This document shows positions 24,711 through 33,456 of a DNA stretch of 64,000 nucleotides, in pieces. How positions within the stretch are numbered: the stretch's first letter is position 1; each line of letters begins with the position of its first letter. The stretch is from assembly GCF_900176515.1 (NCBI RefSeq), contig NZ_FWXV01000001.1, positions 1,956,699 to 2,020,698 on the forward strand, read 5' to 3'. A program made the translations under genes and the position numbers. The notes below the pieces were generated by a model. The model made no database searches, was not told the DNA's origin, and saw only the letters and a list, made by a program, of their open reading frames with translations. Origin of the DNA: Kibdelosporangium aridum (GTDB lineage Bacteria > Actinomycetota > Actinomycetes > Mycobacteriales > Pseudonocardiaceae).

Positions 24711-25721
24711 TCAAAGCACTGAATCCGCCCAGTCGACCACGGCATCGTGCATCGCCGGGGCGTCTGGGTTGAGGTTGATCGAGTGACCCGCGGTGGGCAG
24801 CACGAAGAAGTCCACCGACGGCGCACCCAGGTAGTACGGTCGCTCGACCACCTGGAACAGCGCAGTGCACTGCGCCAGCGCCCCGCAGAAGATCGGGTCG
24901 CGTTCCCCGATCGTCACCATGACCGGAACGTCCACCAGGGCCGAGTACGGCGCGAACACCCCGAGGGTCAAACCGTCCGGGGCTTCGACGGAAGAAACCA
25001 CGTCCTTCGTCGCTTCGTCGAGTGCGATCACAGCGGGCTCCACGAAGTCCGGATCGTGGAAAGCGGGCTTGCGGTGTCCCGGCACTGTCGTGAGGTACCC
25101 GGCGTCGTGGTTCGGGAACCCGGGCGTCAAAGCCACCGACCGGAGATGAACTGTCACCAGCGTGGCCGAGTTGACCGTGTTGAGCTGGTGCGAGGCACCG
25201 GTCACCAGCAACGCGTCCACGTCCTGGTACGTGGCCGCCTCGATGATCGAGATGATCGAACCCAGCGAGTGGCCGCCGACGATCACCTTGCTGAACGCAG
25301 TGCCTCCAACGCTGCCCGCGCGCAACGCCTGGATGACGTCGTGCACAGCGTCGGCCTGCACCAGAGCGGTCAGCTGAGCGCTGAGCGGCCGGGTGCTCTG
25401 CCCGGTCCCCAGGCGATCGACGGCGAAGGTGGCGTAACCGGCTTGGGTCATCGCCCTGGTGAACGAGTAAGTGTTGGGTTGGTACGGGAAGTCCCAGTAC
25501 ACGGAGTTGTACGTGGCGCCGGGCACCAACACCATCACAGTGTCGGGCGTGGGGCCGGCCGGCAGGCAGAGCGTGCCGTGCATGGTTCCGATGACAGTCA
25601 AGGTGTGCACCGGAACGTCCGCTTGGACACAGGACGGCGAGTCCGGATCGGCCGTCGCGACGCCAACGGGCGTGAGCAATGCGGTGGTCAGCACTGCTGC
25701 GGCAACGAATCGGCTAATCAT
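24711..25721 (-). CDS. Secreted alpha/beta hydrolase
   Basis: 336 residues with a signal peptide (about 1-24, cleaved near VATADP). The alpha/beta-hydrolase core shows the nucleophile Ser152 in GGHSLGS and a C-terminal His in PTAGHSINL. Asp in the GERDP segment would complete the triad. The protein probably acts outside the cell as an esterase or lipase; no lid domain or named family was recognised. It is monocistronic and convergent with the lipoprotein gene. Confidence 0.85.
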   Translation of the reverse strand: MISRFVAAAVLTTALLTPVGVATADPDSPSCVQADVPVHTLTVIGTMHGTLCLPAGPTPDTVMVLVPGATYNSVYWDFPYQPNTYSFTRAMTQAGYATFAVDRLGTGQSTRPLSAQLTALVQADAVHDVIQALRAGSVGGTAFSKVIVGGHSLGSIISIIEAATYQDVDALLVTGASHQLNTVNSATLVTVHLRSVALTPGFPNHDAGYLTTVPGHRKPAFHDPDFVEPAVIALDEATKDVVSSVEAPDGLTLGVFAPYSALVDVPVMVTIGERDPIFCGALAQCTALFQVVERPYYLGAPSVDFFVLPTAGHSINLNPDAPAMHDAVVDWADSVL

Positions 25722-25797
25722 GCCGGGGATGTCGCAACTGGACTGTCCACATTAACCGGTGCGACCGGACAGTAGCCTTATTTCTGTGGAACCGTGA

Positions 25798-26316
25798 TCA
25801 AAGCAGGGTCGGCGTCCACAGTTCTAGCTGAGCGGATCCGACCCGCAACACTCCGTCGTCGAGCGGAACACACCGCACTCCCCCATGGCCTCGAAGGCCG
25901 CGGAACGCACCTTCGCCAAAGGCGACGTCCATCCAGGCGCAGGGACTCGCGGGCCGGTAGGCCTGGAACCGAATCGCGCCGTCCCCGGAATTCAGGCTGA
26001 ACACCGAACCGGGGGTGCCGCGCCGGGCCGCGAGGTCGTCGATCGGGAAACCGCGCAGGACGACGTTGCGCCGAGTCAGCAGCGGTGACGCCGTGATGCC
26101 GAGTCTGTCGAGGGACTCGGCGGCGAAGAACGTCACCGCAGCCTTCCGGTGCGCGGGGTGGTTGAAGAACCTGTCCCCCACGATCCCCTTGCCGGCACGG
26201 ACCTCGACCGCGTCCCGGGCCACCGGCTCAGGGTCGGGCTGAGGTCCGTCCGCTGGGCGGCCTTCGTACGCGTGCACGCGCGAGACGTGCAACGCGACGA
26301 TCGCCACCTCGGTCAC
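25798..26316 (-). CDS. MOSC-domain protein
   Basis: 172 residues. The MOSC core shows AGKGIVGDRFFNH, ITASPLLTRRNVVLRGF and the conserved Cys in PASPCAWMD, which in relatives binds sulfur or the molybdenum cofactor. GTG 26316 is chosen because AGGGAG lies four bases before it; the open frame continues upstream only through msrA. It follows msrA with eight bases between, in one operon. Confidence 0.85.
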   Translation of the reverse strand: MTEVAIVALHVSRVHAYEGRPADGPQPDPEPVARDAVEVRAGKGIVGDRFFNHPAHRKAAVTFFAAESLDRLGITASPLLTRRNVVLRGFPIDDLAARRGTPGSVFSLNSGDGAIRFQAYRPASPCAWMDVAFGEGAFRGLRGHGGVRCVPLDDGVLRVGSAQLELWTPTLL

Positions 26317-26324
26317 TGGGCTCC

Positions 26325-26822
26325 CTATTGCTGGGCCGACAGCGTCCAGTTCGGCCGCACGTAGTGGCACGTGTAGCCGTTCGGGAACTTCTCGAGGTAG
26401 TCCTGGTGCTCCGGCTCGGCCTCCCAGAAGTCGCCAAGCTGGCTGACCTCCGTCACCACCTTGCCCGGCCACTGACCCGAGGCGTCCACCTCGGCGATGG
26501 TCTGCTCGGCGATCTGCTTCTGCTGCTCGCTGGTGTAGAAGATCGCCGACCGGTAGCTGGTGCCGATGTCGTTGCCCTGCCGGTTTTTCGTTGTCGGGTC
26601 GTGGATCTGGAAGAAGAACTCCAGGATCTGGCGGTACGACGTCACCGCCGGGTCGTACACGATCTCGATCGCCTCGGCGTGGCCTCGGTGATTCATGTAC
26701 GTCGCGTTGGGAACGTCGCCACCCGTGTAGCCCACTCGCGTGGAAACCACGCCGGGCTGACGCCGGATCAAGTCCTGCATCCCCCAGAAGCAGCCACCCG
26801 CAAGCACCGCAACCTCGGTCAC
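26325..26822 (-). CDS. msrA: Peptide methionine-(S)-S-oxide reductase
   Basis: 165 residues with the MsrA signature GGCFWG, catalytic Cys11, and the conserved EVVxVGYTGG-like ([10 protein letters not shown]), [11 protein letters not shown] and [11 protein letters not shown] segments. It reduces the S-epimer of methionine sulfoxide in proteins using thioredoxin. The C-terminal GYTCHYV holds one possible resolving Cys. GTG start at 26822, one base after the stop of the MFS gene, making MFS-MsrA-MOSC one transcript. Confidence 0.95.
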   Translation of the reverse strand: MTEVAVLAGGCFWGMQDLIRRQPGVVSTRVGYTGGDVPNATYMNHRGHAEAIEIVYDPAVTSYRQILEFFFQIHDPTTKNRQGNDIGTSYRSAIFYTSEQQKQIAEQTIAEVDASGQWPGKVVTEVSQLGDFWEAEPEHQDYLEKFPNGYTCHYVRPNWTLSAQQ

Positions 26823-26823
26823 G

Positions 26824-28035
26824 TCAACGCTCCTCTCGTCCGCTCTCGCTCAATTGAAGCGGATCCTGTGCCGGTTTTGTTCCTGGTGCCGGCATGACGT
26901 ACGCGAAGACCGCGGCCAGCGCGCACAGCACGACCGGCAGGGCGAACGCCACGTTCAGCGGCATCCAGTGGGTCAGCCCGCCGACGAGGGCCGGACCAGC
27001 GAGGATGCCCACGTAACCAAGCCCGACGACCCTGGCCATCAACGTGCCCGCCGACCTGGCGTCCAGGTTGCCCGCGGCGGTGAACAGCTGCGGGACCCCG
27101 CCGGAGAGGCCAAGGCCACACAGCATCCAGCCGACGAGGGCCAGCGGCACCCACGGCGACGCCGCGGCGATGCTCAACCCGGCCGCGGCCAGCGCGGCGC
27201 CCCAACGCAGGATCGCCTTGGGGCCGACGATCGCGGCCACTCGGTCGGTGGCGAACCGGCCGACCGTCATGGCCACCGAGAACGTGCCGTACGCGAACGC
27301 CGCTGTACTGGCTGACGTGTTGAGGATGTCCTTGAAGTGCAGGGCCGCCCAGTCCGCGGCGACGCCCTCGGCCAGCATCATGGCGAAGGCCAATGCGCCG
27401 AGGAACCACACCAGCTTGCCAGCCTTGACCTTCGGCTTCGGCGCATCCTCCGCGGGAGCCGCATGGTGGTCCGGTTCGAGCAGGAACCGGGCGGTGACCA
27501 GCGAGATGATCAGGATCAGCACACCGGCCGTGCCCAGCGACACCTCGGTGGGCACGCCCGCACCCAGCAAACCCGCGCCGACCAGCGCGGCTCCCGCGCC
27601 GCCGATCGACCACATCGCGTGGAACGCGGCCATGATCGGCCGGGGATACGCCCGTTCGACCACCACAGCCTGGGCGTTCATCCCGACGTCGATCAACCCG
27701 TTGGAGAACCCCAGCACCATCAACGACAGCCCCAGCGTCCACCAGGAGTCGGCAAGCCCGGGTCCGAACAGCGCGACCCCCATCAGCACGCCCGCCGCGG
27801 GCACGAGTTTGCGCTGGCCAAGCCGGTCGGCCAGACCGCCGCCGACTTGCATGCCGATGAACGCGGACCCGCCGAGCAGCAACAGCAGCAGGCCGAGCGT
27901 GCTGTGGGTGATGTCGGTCGCGCGTTCCACGTTCGGGATATGCACGACCCACAGGCCGACACCGAAGCCGTTGAGCGTGAAATAGATCCAGGTCGCGACG
28001 CGGGCAGCGCGGGCGCGCTGTGTCGGCTGGGTCAT
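26824..28035 (-). CDS. MFS transporter (FucP/YbjJ-like)
   Basis: 403 residues with twelve predicted helices and the [19 protein letters not shown]-terminus typical of the YbjJ/fucose-permease-like branch. A charged central loop ([20 protein letters not shown]) separates the two halves. The substrate is unknown. ATG at 28035. It is divergent from a TetR regulator across 83 bases, the classic arrangement of an efflux or uptake pump with its repressor. Confidence 0.88.
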   Translation of the reverse strand: MTQPTQRARAARVATWIYFTLNGFGVGLWVVHIPNVERATDITHSTLGLLLLLLGGSAFIGMQVGGGLADRLGQRKLVPAAGVLMGVALFGPGLADSWWTLGLSLMVLGFSNGLIDVGMNAQAVVVERAYPRPIMAAFHAMWSIGGAGAALVGAGLLGAGVPTEVSLGTAGVLILIISLVTARFLLEPDHHAAPAEDAPKPKVKAGKLVWFLGALAFAMMLAEGVAADWAALHFKDILNTSASTAAFAYGTFSVAMTVGRFATDRVAAIVGPKAILRWGAALAAAGLSIAAASPWVPLALVGWMLCGLGLSGGVPQLFTAAGNLDARSAGTLMARVVGLGYVGILAGPALVGGLTHWMPLNVAFALPVVLCALAAVFAYVMPAPGTKPAQDPLQLSESGREER

Positions 28036-28118
28036 CAGCAGGCACTCCTCATACCCATGATCCTGGCAGCTTGGGGCATGATGTTCGCCGTGCCAGCCGC
28101 CTCGTTTGCAGTGATGCC

Positions 28119-28712
28119 GTGACCGCCGGGGGTTACCAGAAGGGCCGGCTGCGCCGTGAGGACATCATCTCCGCCGCGTTCGAGGTGTATCGCGAGTTCG
28201 GCTACCACGGCTCGTCTCTGCGTGAGGTAGCCAAACGGGCCGGGATCACACACGCGGGGCTCCTCTACTACTTCCCGACCAAGGAGGCCTTGCTCGCCGC
28301 GGTCCTCGAACGCCGGGACGCCGAGGACACCGAGCGGGAGAAGCTCGACATCCAGCCGGGCATGGAACTGCTGCGGCACCTGATCGCGCTGGCCGAGTTC
28401 AACGTCGCGCACCGCGGCATCGTCGAGGTGTACGCCCGGCTCGCCGCCGAGGCCGTCGCCCCCGACCACCCCGCGCACGACTACTTCATCCGGCACTACC
28501 GGATCGCCCGCGAATCGGCCGTGGCCACGTTCAAGGCGCTGGCCGAGAGCGGCGAACTGCGGCCGGGCGTCGACCCCGAGGCCGCCGCGGTCACGTTCAT
28601 CGCGATGGAGGACGGCCTGCAGGTGCAGTGGCTGACCCAGCCCGACGAGATCGATCTCGTCGGGTCGTTGCGCTTCTTCCTGCAAAACCTGCTGACCATC
28701 CCCATCGACTAG
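28119..28712 (+). CDS. TetR-family transcriptional regulator
   Basis: 197 residues. The HTH lies at about 10-55 (IISAAFEVYREFGYHGSSLREVAKRAGITHAGLLYYFPTK), and the C-terminal half is the BetI-type helical domain. I use GTG 28119, which places the HTH at the normal distance; the frame upstream crosses the divergent promoter region. It probably controls the divergent MFS gene. The stop overlaps the oxidoreductase gene tail by four bases (CTAG). Confidence 0.88.
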   Translation: MTAGGYQKGRLRREDIISAAFEVYREFGYHGSSLREVAKRAGITHAGLLYYFPTKEALLAAVLERRDAEDTEREKLDIQPGMELLRHLIALAEFNVAHRGIVEVYARLAAEAVAPDHPAHDYFIRHYRIARESAVATFKALAESGELRPGVDPEAAAVTFIAMEDGLQVQWLTQPDEIDLVGSLRFFLQNLLTIPID

Positions 28713-29803
28713 AACGTGCGCGCGTACGGGTCCCAGTCCCCCGGCAGCGCCTGCGGAATTCCCGTCGTGCTCTGCAGTTCGACCGACCGGCCGCTCGCCA
28801 TGGACTCCTCGATCGCCAGCATGGCGTCCAGGACGTGATACGCCAGCTCACCGGACGCGCGCTCCGGCACGCCCTCCTTGATCGCCCGGGCGAGTTCCAG
28901 CGCGCCGGTTCCCCGTGACGCCGAATGACCTTGCGCGGCAAGCTCTTCCGGCTCGTCCTTGCCCAGGATGTGCAGCACGGTCGGGCCGTCGAAGTAGTTC
29001 GGGTCCGGCAGCACGGCGGTACCGCCGGTCCCGGTCAGCTCGAGGAACCCGACCCGGCGCAGCGCGGAGTCGAAGCTCATCACGATCTGCGCCGACCCGC
29101 CCCTCGTGAACTCCACCAGCGCGGTGACCGTGGTCGGCACCGTCACCGCGAACTCGGTGCCGGCCCGTGGGCCGCTGCCGATCACCCTCGTCGCCCGCGC
29201 CTGCCCGCCCGCGCCGGTGACCTTGCTGATCGGCCCGAACAACGACACGAGCGTGGACAGGTAGTACGGGCCGATGTCCAGCAGTGGCCCGCCGCCCGCC
29301 TGGTACAGGAACTCCGGCGCCGGGTGCCAGCTCTCCGGGCCCGGCACCTGGAACAACGCCAGCGCCGTCATCGGCTCACCGATGCGGCCCTCGTCAATCG
29401 CCCGTCGTGCGGTCTGCAGACCCGCGCCGAGCAGGGTGTCCGGGGCGCACGCGACCCGCAGGCCCTTCTCCTTGGCCCGGTCGAGCAGTTTGCGGCCGGT
29501 CTGCCGGTCCAACGCCAGCGGCTTCTCCGACCAGACGTGCTTGCCCGCGTCCAGCGCGGCCAGGCCGACCTCGACGTGCGCGGCCGGGATCGTCAGGTTG
29601 ACGACCAGTTCGACGTCCGGGTCGGTGAGCAGATCCGCGACCGTGCTCGCCTTGGGCACACCGTGTTTCCCGGCCTGTGCCTCGGCGCGTGGCACGTCGA
29701 TGTCCGCCACGTGCACGACCTTGACGTCGGGGAAGCTGGTGAGGTTGGTCAGATAGGTCTCGCTGATGACACCCGCACCGATGATGCCGACACCAATGCT
29801 CAT
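28709..29803 (-). CDS. Gfo/Idh/MocA-family oxidoreductase
   Basis: 364 residues. The Rossmann motif GIIGAGVIS opens the protein, followed by EKPLALD (the conserved Lys of the family) and a C-terminal alpha/beta domain with GGGPLLDIGPYYLSTLVSLFG. It is likely an NAD(P)-dependent sugar or inositol dehydrogenase. The ATG at 29803 overlaps the stop of the isomerase (ATGA), so the pair is co-translated and probably acts on the same polyol or sugar. Confidence 0.88.
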   Translation of the reverse strand: MSIGVGIIGAGVISETYLTNLTSFPDVKVVHVADIDVPRAEAQAGKHGVPKASTVADLLTDPDVELVVNLTIPAAHVEVGLAALDAGKHVWSEKPLALDRQTGRKLLDRAKEKGLRVACAPDTLLGAGLQTARRAIDEGRIGEPMTALALFQVPGPESWHPAPEFLYQAGGGPLLDIGPYYLSTLVSLFGPISKVTGAGGQARATRVIGSGPRAGTEFAVTVPTTVTALVEFTRGGSAQIVMSFDSALRRVGFLELTGTGGTAVLPDPNYFDGPTVLHILGKDEPEELAAQGHSASRGTGALELARAIKEGVPERASGELAYHVLDAMLAIEESMASGRSVELQSTTGIPQALPGDWDPYARTF

Positions 29804-30534
29804 CCCTCGATGCCTTTCAGGTACTGGTAGCTGGCCGTGATGCCTTCGTAGATGTCGCCGTCGTAGTTGTCGAACTCGACCACACGCAGTGCCTTGGGAG
29901 CCGCCGTCAGCACGTCCGCGACCGGGACACTGCCCTGACCTGCGGGTACCTGACCGGATGCGTCGGTGGCGAGTCCGCCGTCCTTCACGTGGATCGCGTA
30001 GACCCGATCGCCGAGGCGCTGCAGGAGCTCCGGGGCGTTCTCGCCACCGGCGGCCGCCCAGTAGGCGTCGACTTCCAGGACGATCTCCGGGTCGAGCAGC
30101 TCGGCGAACCCCTCGAACGCGCTGCGCCCGTCGATCCGGGACTCCAGCTCCCACCAGTGGTTGTGGTAGCCGACCCGGACACCGAACTCGGGCGCGAGGG
30201 CGGCGGCCGCGTTCAGCGCATCGGCTGTGGCCGCGATATCGGCCTTGTTCTGCCACTTCTCGGCGGGAACGAACGGGTCGATCACCACCCCGACACCGCA
30301 CTCGGCGGCCTTGCCGAAGATCGCCCGCTGGTCCTCGCCGATCAGCCGCGCGTGCGCGGTCGGCGCGGTCAGGCCGTGCCGCTTGAGGCCCTCGGCCAGC
30401 GTGGCCGCGTGTTCGGCCAGGCCGTACGGCTCGACCTGGGTGAACCCGATGGCGGCCAGCCGGCCGAGGACCTCGTCGGCATTCTCGGTGAACTTGTCGC
30501 GGACGGAATACAGCTGCACGGAAACGTTGGTCAC
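29800..30534 (-). CDS. Sugar phosphate isomerase/epimerase family protein
   Basis: 244 residues of the xylose-isomerase-like TIM barrel. Visible metal-site segments are GYHNHWWELE, LEVDAYW, IHVKDGG and EFDNYDGD. The start is GTG 30534, six bases after GGGGG; a longer frame to 30624 crosses the operators. It is the first gene of a two-gene operon with the Gfo/Idh/MocA enzyme, a frequent pairing in sugar and inositol catabolism. Confidence 0.87.
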   Translation of the reverse strand: MTNVSVQLYSVRDKFTENADEVLGRLAAIGFTQVEPYGLAEHAATLAEGLKRHGLTAPTAHARLIGEDQRAIFGKAAECGVGVVIDPFVPAEKWQNKADIAATADALNAAAALAPEFGVRVGYHNHWWELESRIDGRSAFEGFAELLDPEIVLEVDAYWAAAGGENAPELLQRLGDRVYAIHVKDGGLATDASGQVPAGQGSVPVADVLTAAPKALRVVEFDNYDGDIYEGITASYQYLKGIEG

Positions 30535-30555
30535 ACCGACCCCCTGGTGCTCTCG

Positions 30556-30588
30556 TGGAAGCGCTCTCACAATTTCTACCACGTGGTA
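30556..30588. promoter_or_regulatory. CebR-like box and second palindrome upstream of isomerase
   Basis: TGGAAGCGCTCTCA (30556-30569) matches the actinomycete CebR/LacI-type box TGGGAGCGCTCCCA at 12 of 14 positions and sits 22 bases before the isomerase start. Eight bases further upstream, TACCACGTGGTA (30577-30588) is a perfect 12-base palindrome. No LacI gene lies alongside, so the regulator would act in trans. Confidence 0.55.
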
Positions 30589-30608
30589 AGTATTCGCACC
30601 AGAGGCGA

Positions 30609-30628
30609 ACGGATGGCTTGCCATCCGT
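30609..30628. terminator. Hairpin after PPOX-like gene
   Basis: ACGGATGGC (30609-30617) and GCCATCCGT (30620-30628) form a tight stem-loop directly downstream of the minus-strand PPOX-like gene stop at 30634. Confidence 0.55.
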
Positions 30629-30633
30629 ACCGG

Positions 30634-31158
30634 TCAAGCAGTGCCCGTGAGCTTTGCGAAGTCGGGGGCGTACACGGTCATCCAGTGCGGGTGCAGCCGG
30701 TAATAGACAACCTCCGCGTCCCAGTCGAACGCGTGGTCGCCGTAGAAGTCCGCCAAGTACAGCCTCAGCTCCGGCCAGTCAGCGGCAGGCTCGCCGCCCA
30801 GCGGGTTGAGGATCTCCACCGTGCCGTGCGTGAACACGCCCAGGTCTTCACCACGCATGTACGCGACGCTGGCCGCAGGCCGGGCGGCGAGGTGGCGTGC
30901 CTTCGCGGCGGTCCAAGCCGTGCCGAAGTGCCACTTGCCGTGCAGGAAGTGCCCGTCCACACCGCTGATCCTCGGCTCGCCCTTGGCGGTCACGGTGGAC
31001 ACGGCGAGGGTGCACATGCCGGTGAGGACCTGGGTGAGCTGCTCCGCGGTCAGAGTTCTGCCAGGGCCGATGATCGAGCGCAGATGTGAGGTGGAGCGGT
31101 CGAGTGAAGCGTCAAGGAGCGTCTGGAGCTCGTTGAGTTCTGCTGGTGTTTCGCGCAT
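30634..31158 (-). CDS. Pyridoxamine 5'-phosphate oxidase-family protein
   Basis: 174 residues of the split-barrel flavin-binding fold (MCTLAVSTVTAKGEPRISGVDGHFLHGKWHFGT, then KARHLAARPAASVAYMRG). Relatives bind FMN, F420 or heme, and here the short actinomycete type suggests an F420 or FMN reductase. I take ATG 31158, which has AGGA five bases upstream, over the ATG at 31212. A perfect palindrome (31207-31221) lies about 50 bases upstream. Confidence 0.82.
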   Translation of the reverse strand: MRETPAELNELQTLLDASLDRSTSHLRSIIGPGRTLTAEQLTQVLTGMCTLAVSTVTAKGEPRISGVDGHFLHGKWHFGTAWTAAKARHLAARPAASVAYMRGEDLGVFTHGTVEILNPLGGEPAADWPELRLYLADFYGDHAFDWDAEVVYYRLHPHWMTVYAPDFAKLTGTA

Positions 31159-31206
31159 GGAGGTCCTTGTCGATCCGGTGGTCGACTCCATGATCGCGGC
31201 AAACCC

Positions 31207-31221
31207 TGACACCTGGTGTCA
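31207..31221. promoter_or_regulatory. GGTGTCA palindrome upstream of PPOX-like gene
   Basis: TGACACC-T-GGTGTCA is a perfect 7-1-7 inverted repeat, 49 bases before the PPOX-like start. The same GGTGTCA half-site recurs as an inverted pair within the hairpin at 31245-31281. It is a candidate operator; no cognate regulator was identified. Confidence 0.5.
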
Positions 31222-31244
31222 TGGTTTCACTCAGCCGACTGACG

Positions 31245-31281
31245 TTGGTGTCACGGCGTCCCCTGTGCGCCGTGACACCAA
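31245..31281. terminator. Hairpin after terpene synthase gene
   Basis: TTGGTGTCACGGCG (31245-31258) pairs perfectly over 14 bases with CGCCGTGACACCAA (31268-31281), with a nine-base loop. It begins six bases beyond the terpene synthase stop (minus strand), as a terminator should. Confidence 0.75.
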
Positions 31282-31286
31282 GTCTG

Positions 31287-32396
31287 TCAGTCAGCCGCGG
31301 GCGGCTCCTCGTGTGACGACGGTTCCGGCGTTGGCTTGCTCTTGTAGCGCGGGTTGGTCGCGTGCCACTCGAAGCCGCCACCCATCCACGCCCGCAGACC
31401 GCGTAGGAACCGTTGTAGTTCCAACGAAGGCACCGCTTGGAGGTTACGGTGGCCCGCTTCGAAGTCCCGGACAATGGTGTTGTGCAACTCCACGGTCGCT
31501 TCAGTCGCCTCCTGCAGTGAGCAGTCCCGGTCCGCCGCTATCTGCAAAACCATGTTGCAGACCGGGTTTTCGTCGGCCGCGTCCTTCTCCACCGAGTGCA
31601 GGTCGTTCACCAGCACTGTCGCGGTTCCGGCTTGGAACGCCGCCTGACGGATCTTGGGGTCGTAGAACATGGTGGCGGGCAGCTCGTATCCGCCGACGAT
31701 GTCGATCAATGTCATCGACGTGTAGAAGCTGTCGTGCTGACGTGCCGCCAGATACTCCCATGCCGGCGGGTATTCGCCGGTGTATCGCCAAGCGGCATAG
31801 GCGTTCCAGCTGACGAACATCGCGAACGTCGAGTAGTTGACTCGCTGGATCTGCGCCGCTGATCCGTACCGGGACATGTGCTCGACGCCCGACCGCAATG
31901 CCACCAGGATCGGATCCGCCCGGAGCGCTTCCTCCAGTGGGGCCGTGAATTCCCCGGCCGGCGCGACCGGGTCCATGGCCGCCATCACCAACGCCAGACG
32001 TGGCGGCAACGCTGTTGGCGTCGCGCCCATTTCGCTGTCGTCGGCGTACAGGTCGTCCGCCGCCCACCAGGCCGCGTTCATCTGGGCCGCGATCAGCAAG
32101 TGGTCCGGGTCGTCGGAGTCCGGGTGGGTCAGCATCGCCAGTTTGCCGAACCCGGCTTTGCCGAGGAGCTCGAGGTTCTCACCTTCGAAGCCGCACTCCG
32201 CGGCCCACGCCACCAGCCTTCGGTTCACCTCCTCCGCGAGCGGTTCGTTCACGCGTTCCACGACCGGCGTGTAGAGCGGCGAGGCGGTTCCGTCGCCCCA
32301 TTCCCGTTGCACGTAAGCCGGATCATGGCTGAGCTGGGACGTCACCCGGGCCGCTGACGTCCCCAGCCCGAACGGTCCGAACAGGATATCCGTCAT
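31287..32396 (-). CDS. Class I terpene synthase, 2-methylisoborneol / 2-methylenebornane synthase-like
   Basis: 369 residues. The acidic Mg-binding motif DDLYADD is at 114-120. The second metal site NDLHSVEKD (264-272) has Asp where most NSE motifs have Glu. Arg/Tyr-containing WNAYAAWRYTGEY and the NPRYK C-terminus are present. Adjacent to a GPP C-methyltransferase gene, it should cyclise 2-methyl-GPP to a C11 terpene such as 2-methylisoborneol or 2-methylenebornane. The protein is shorter than the roughly 440-residue MIB synthases because it lacks their Pro-rich N-terminus. It lies 16 bases after the methyltransferase gene. Confidence 0.85.
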   Translation of the reverse strand: MTDILFGPFGLGTSAARVTSQLSHDPAYVQREWGDGTASPLYTPVVERVNEPLAEEVNRRLVAWAAECGFEGENLELLGKAGFGKLAMLTHPDSDDPDHLLIAAQMNAAWWAADDLYADDSEMGATPTALPPRLALVMAAMDPVAPAGEFTAPLEEALRADPILVALRSGVEHMSRYGSAAQIQRVNYSTFAMFVSWNAYAAWRYTGEYPPAWEYLAARQHDSFYTSMTLIDIVGGYELPATMFYDPKIRQAAFQAGTATVLVNDLHSVEKDAADENPVCNMVLQIAADRDCSLQEATEATVELHNTIVRDFEAGHRNLQAVPSLELQRFLRGLRAWMGGGFEWHATNPRYKSKPTPEPSSHEEPPAAD

Positions 32397-32412
32397 CTGG
32401 TGTCCCCAGTGG

Positions 32413-33261
32413 TCAGATTCGGTCGGCCGCGATCAGCAGGTAGTGGAAGCTGCCCTCCTTGTACGCCGTCAGGAACGGGTCCTCGATGCCGGTCGCGACC
32501 GAGGACTGCGCCCGCAGTTCCCAGTACGGGATCGTCGCCGCGGTCAGGTCGACCACGTTGATCGGCACGAACCCGTTGTCCGACAGTGCCTTGAAGTACT
32601 CGCTGCGCGGATGGATGTTGCAGATGTAGTGCTGGTCGATCTGGCTGACGGCACGCGAACGCCCGCCCGTCACGTCGTTGTAGCACCCGGTGATGCACAC
32701 ATACCGGCCACCGTACTGCAGCAGCCGGGAGAACTCACCGAACAACTCGTTCAGGTCGACGTACATCGTCGTCTCGTTGGTCCAGATACCGCGCATCGAA
32801 CCGGTTTCGAACCCGGTGTCCAGCATGTTGCGGAAGTGGAACCGGACGCGGTCGGCCACATTCCGTTGCCGCGCTTGATCATTGGCGAAGCCGACCTGCT
32901 GTTCGGAGATGCTCACGCCGTCGACCTGGCAGCCGAACCGTTGATTCGCCATGAAACTCGTGCCGCCACGGCCGGATCCCGCGTCCAGCAACCGATCCTG
33001 CGGGCCGATGTCACCCAGGTGGTCCAACAGCACGTCCGCCTGCGCCGTTTCCAGCCGGTGCATCTCCTCGATGATCGCCTGGTCCCCCGCTTGGAGCACC
33101 GACTGGTCGTAGTCACCGATGCCGTAGTGATGGTGGTACAGACCGTCGACGTCGCCCAGCCTGATGTTGACCGGATCTTTCTCCTTGTTCCAGTACGCGG
33201 CGATGGAGCGCTGGTAGTCGCTACGCAGTACCGGTCCGGTGGTGGACTGGACAGTGGCCAT
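32413..33261 (-). CDS. Geranyl diphosphate 2-C-methyltransferase
   Basis: A 282-residue SAM-dependent methyltransferase with motif I LLDAGSGRGG at 91-100 and the YYHHHYGIGDYD-like (LYHHHYGIGDYD) N-terminal region conserved in GPP methyltransferases. It converts GPP to 2-methyl-GPP, the substrate of the adjoining terpene synthase. ATG 33261, with GAGGAG eight bases upstream. The cyclic-nucleotide-binding gene that commonly accompanies MIB loci is absent here, and the methyltransferase comes first in the operon. Confidence 0.9.
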   Translation of the reverse strand: MATVQSTTGPVLRSDYQRSIAAYWNKEKDPVNIRLGDVDGLYHHHYGIGDYDQSVLQAGDQAIIEEMHRLETAQADVLLDHLGDIGPQDRLLDAGSGRGGTSFMANQRFGCQVDGVSISEQQVGFANDQARQRNVADRVRFHFRNMLDTGFETGSMRGIWTNETTMYVDLNELFGEFSRLLQYGGRYVCITGCYNDVTGGRSRAVSQIDQHYICNIHPRSEYFKALSDNGFVPINVVDLTAATIPYWELRAQSSVATGIEDPFLTAYKEGSFHYLLIAADRI

Positions 33262-33277
33262 CCGGATGACTCCTCTA

Positions 33278-33314
33278 CAAGGCTCAGTCGGTTGCTCAAC
33301 CTTGTCGAGCCTTG
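33278..33314. promoter_or_regulatory. Inverted repeat upstream of the methyl-terpene operon
   Basis: CAAGGCTC (33278-33285) and GAGCCTTG (33307-33314) form a perfect inverted repeat 17-53 bases before the methyltransferase ATG. A partial internal copy (CAACCTTGTCGAG) lies between. This could be a regulator site or an untranslated hairpin; neither is proven. Confidence 0.4.
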
Positions 33315-33380
33315 CAGCCGCCACTTGGCGCATGTATCCGCCACCCGGGCGGCCCGCTCCGCACTAACGGGTGGTTCACA

Positions 33381-33408
33381 GTGGACGGCCCGTGAGTGAA
33401 CCGTCCAC
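33381..33408. terminator. Inverted repeat downstream of SRPBCC gene
   Basis: GTGGACGG (33381-33388) and CCGTCCAC (33401-33408) frame a 12-base loop, 49 bases beyond the minus-strand SRPBCC stop. A nested GTTCAC/GTGAAC pair overlaps it. It is a plausible terminator, weaker than the others in the window. Confidence 0.45.
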
Positions 33409-33456
33409 AAGCGATCTTCGTGTCCTGGGATTTTCCGGTTCGCCGGTCGGCGTACA

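Noticed and set aside
28036..28118. Clear operator between the MFS and TetR genes
   Set aside because: Only short direct CATGAT repeats were visible and no convincing palindrome was found.
28709..30637. One long minus-strand gene of 642 codons
   Set aside because: The open frame is the oxidoreductase plus an unrelated frame through the isomerase gene; two proteins with an ATGA overlap explain the region better.
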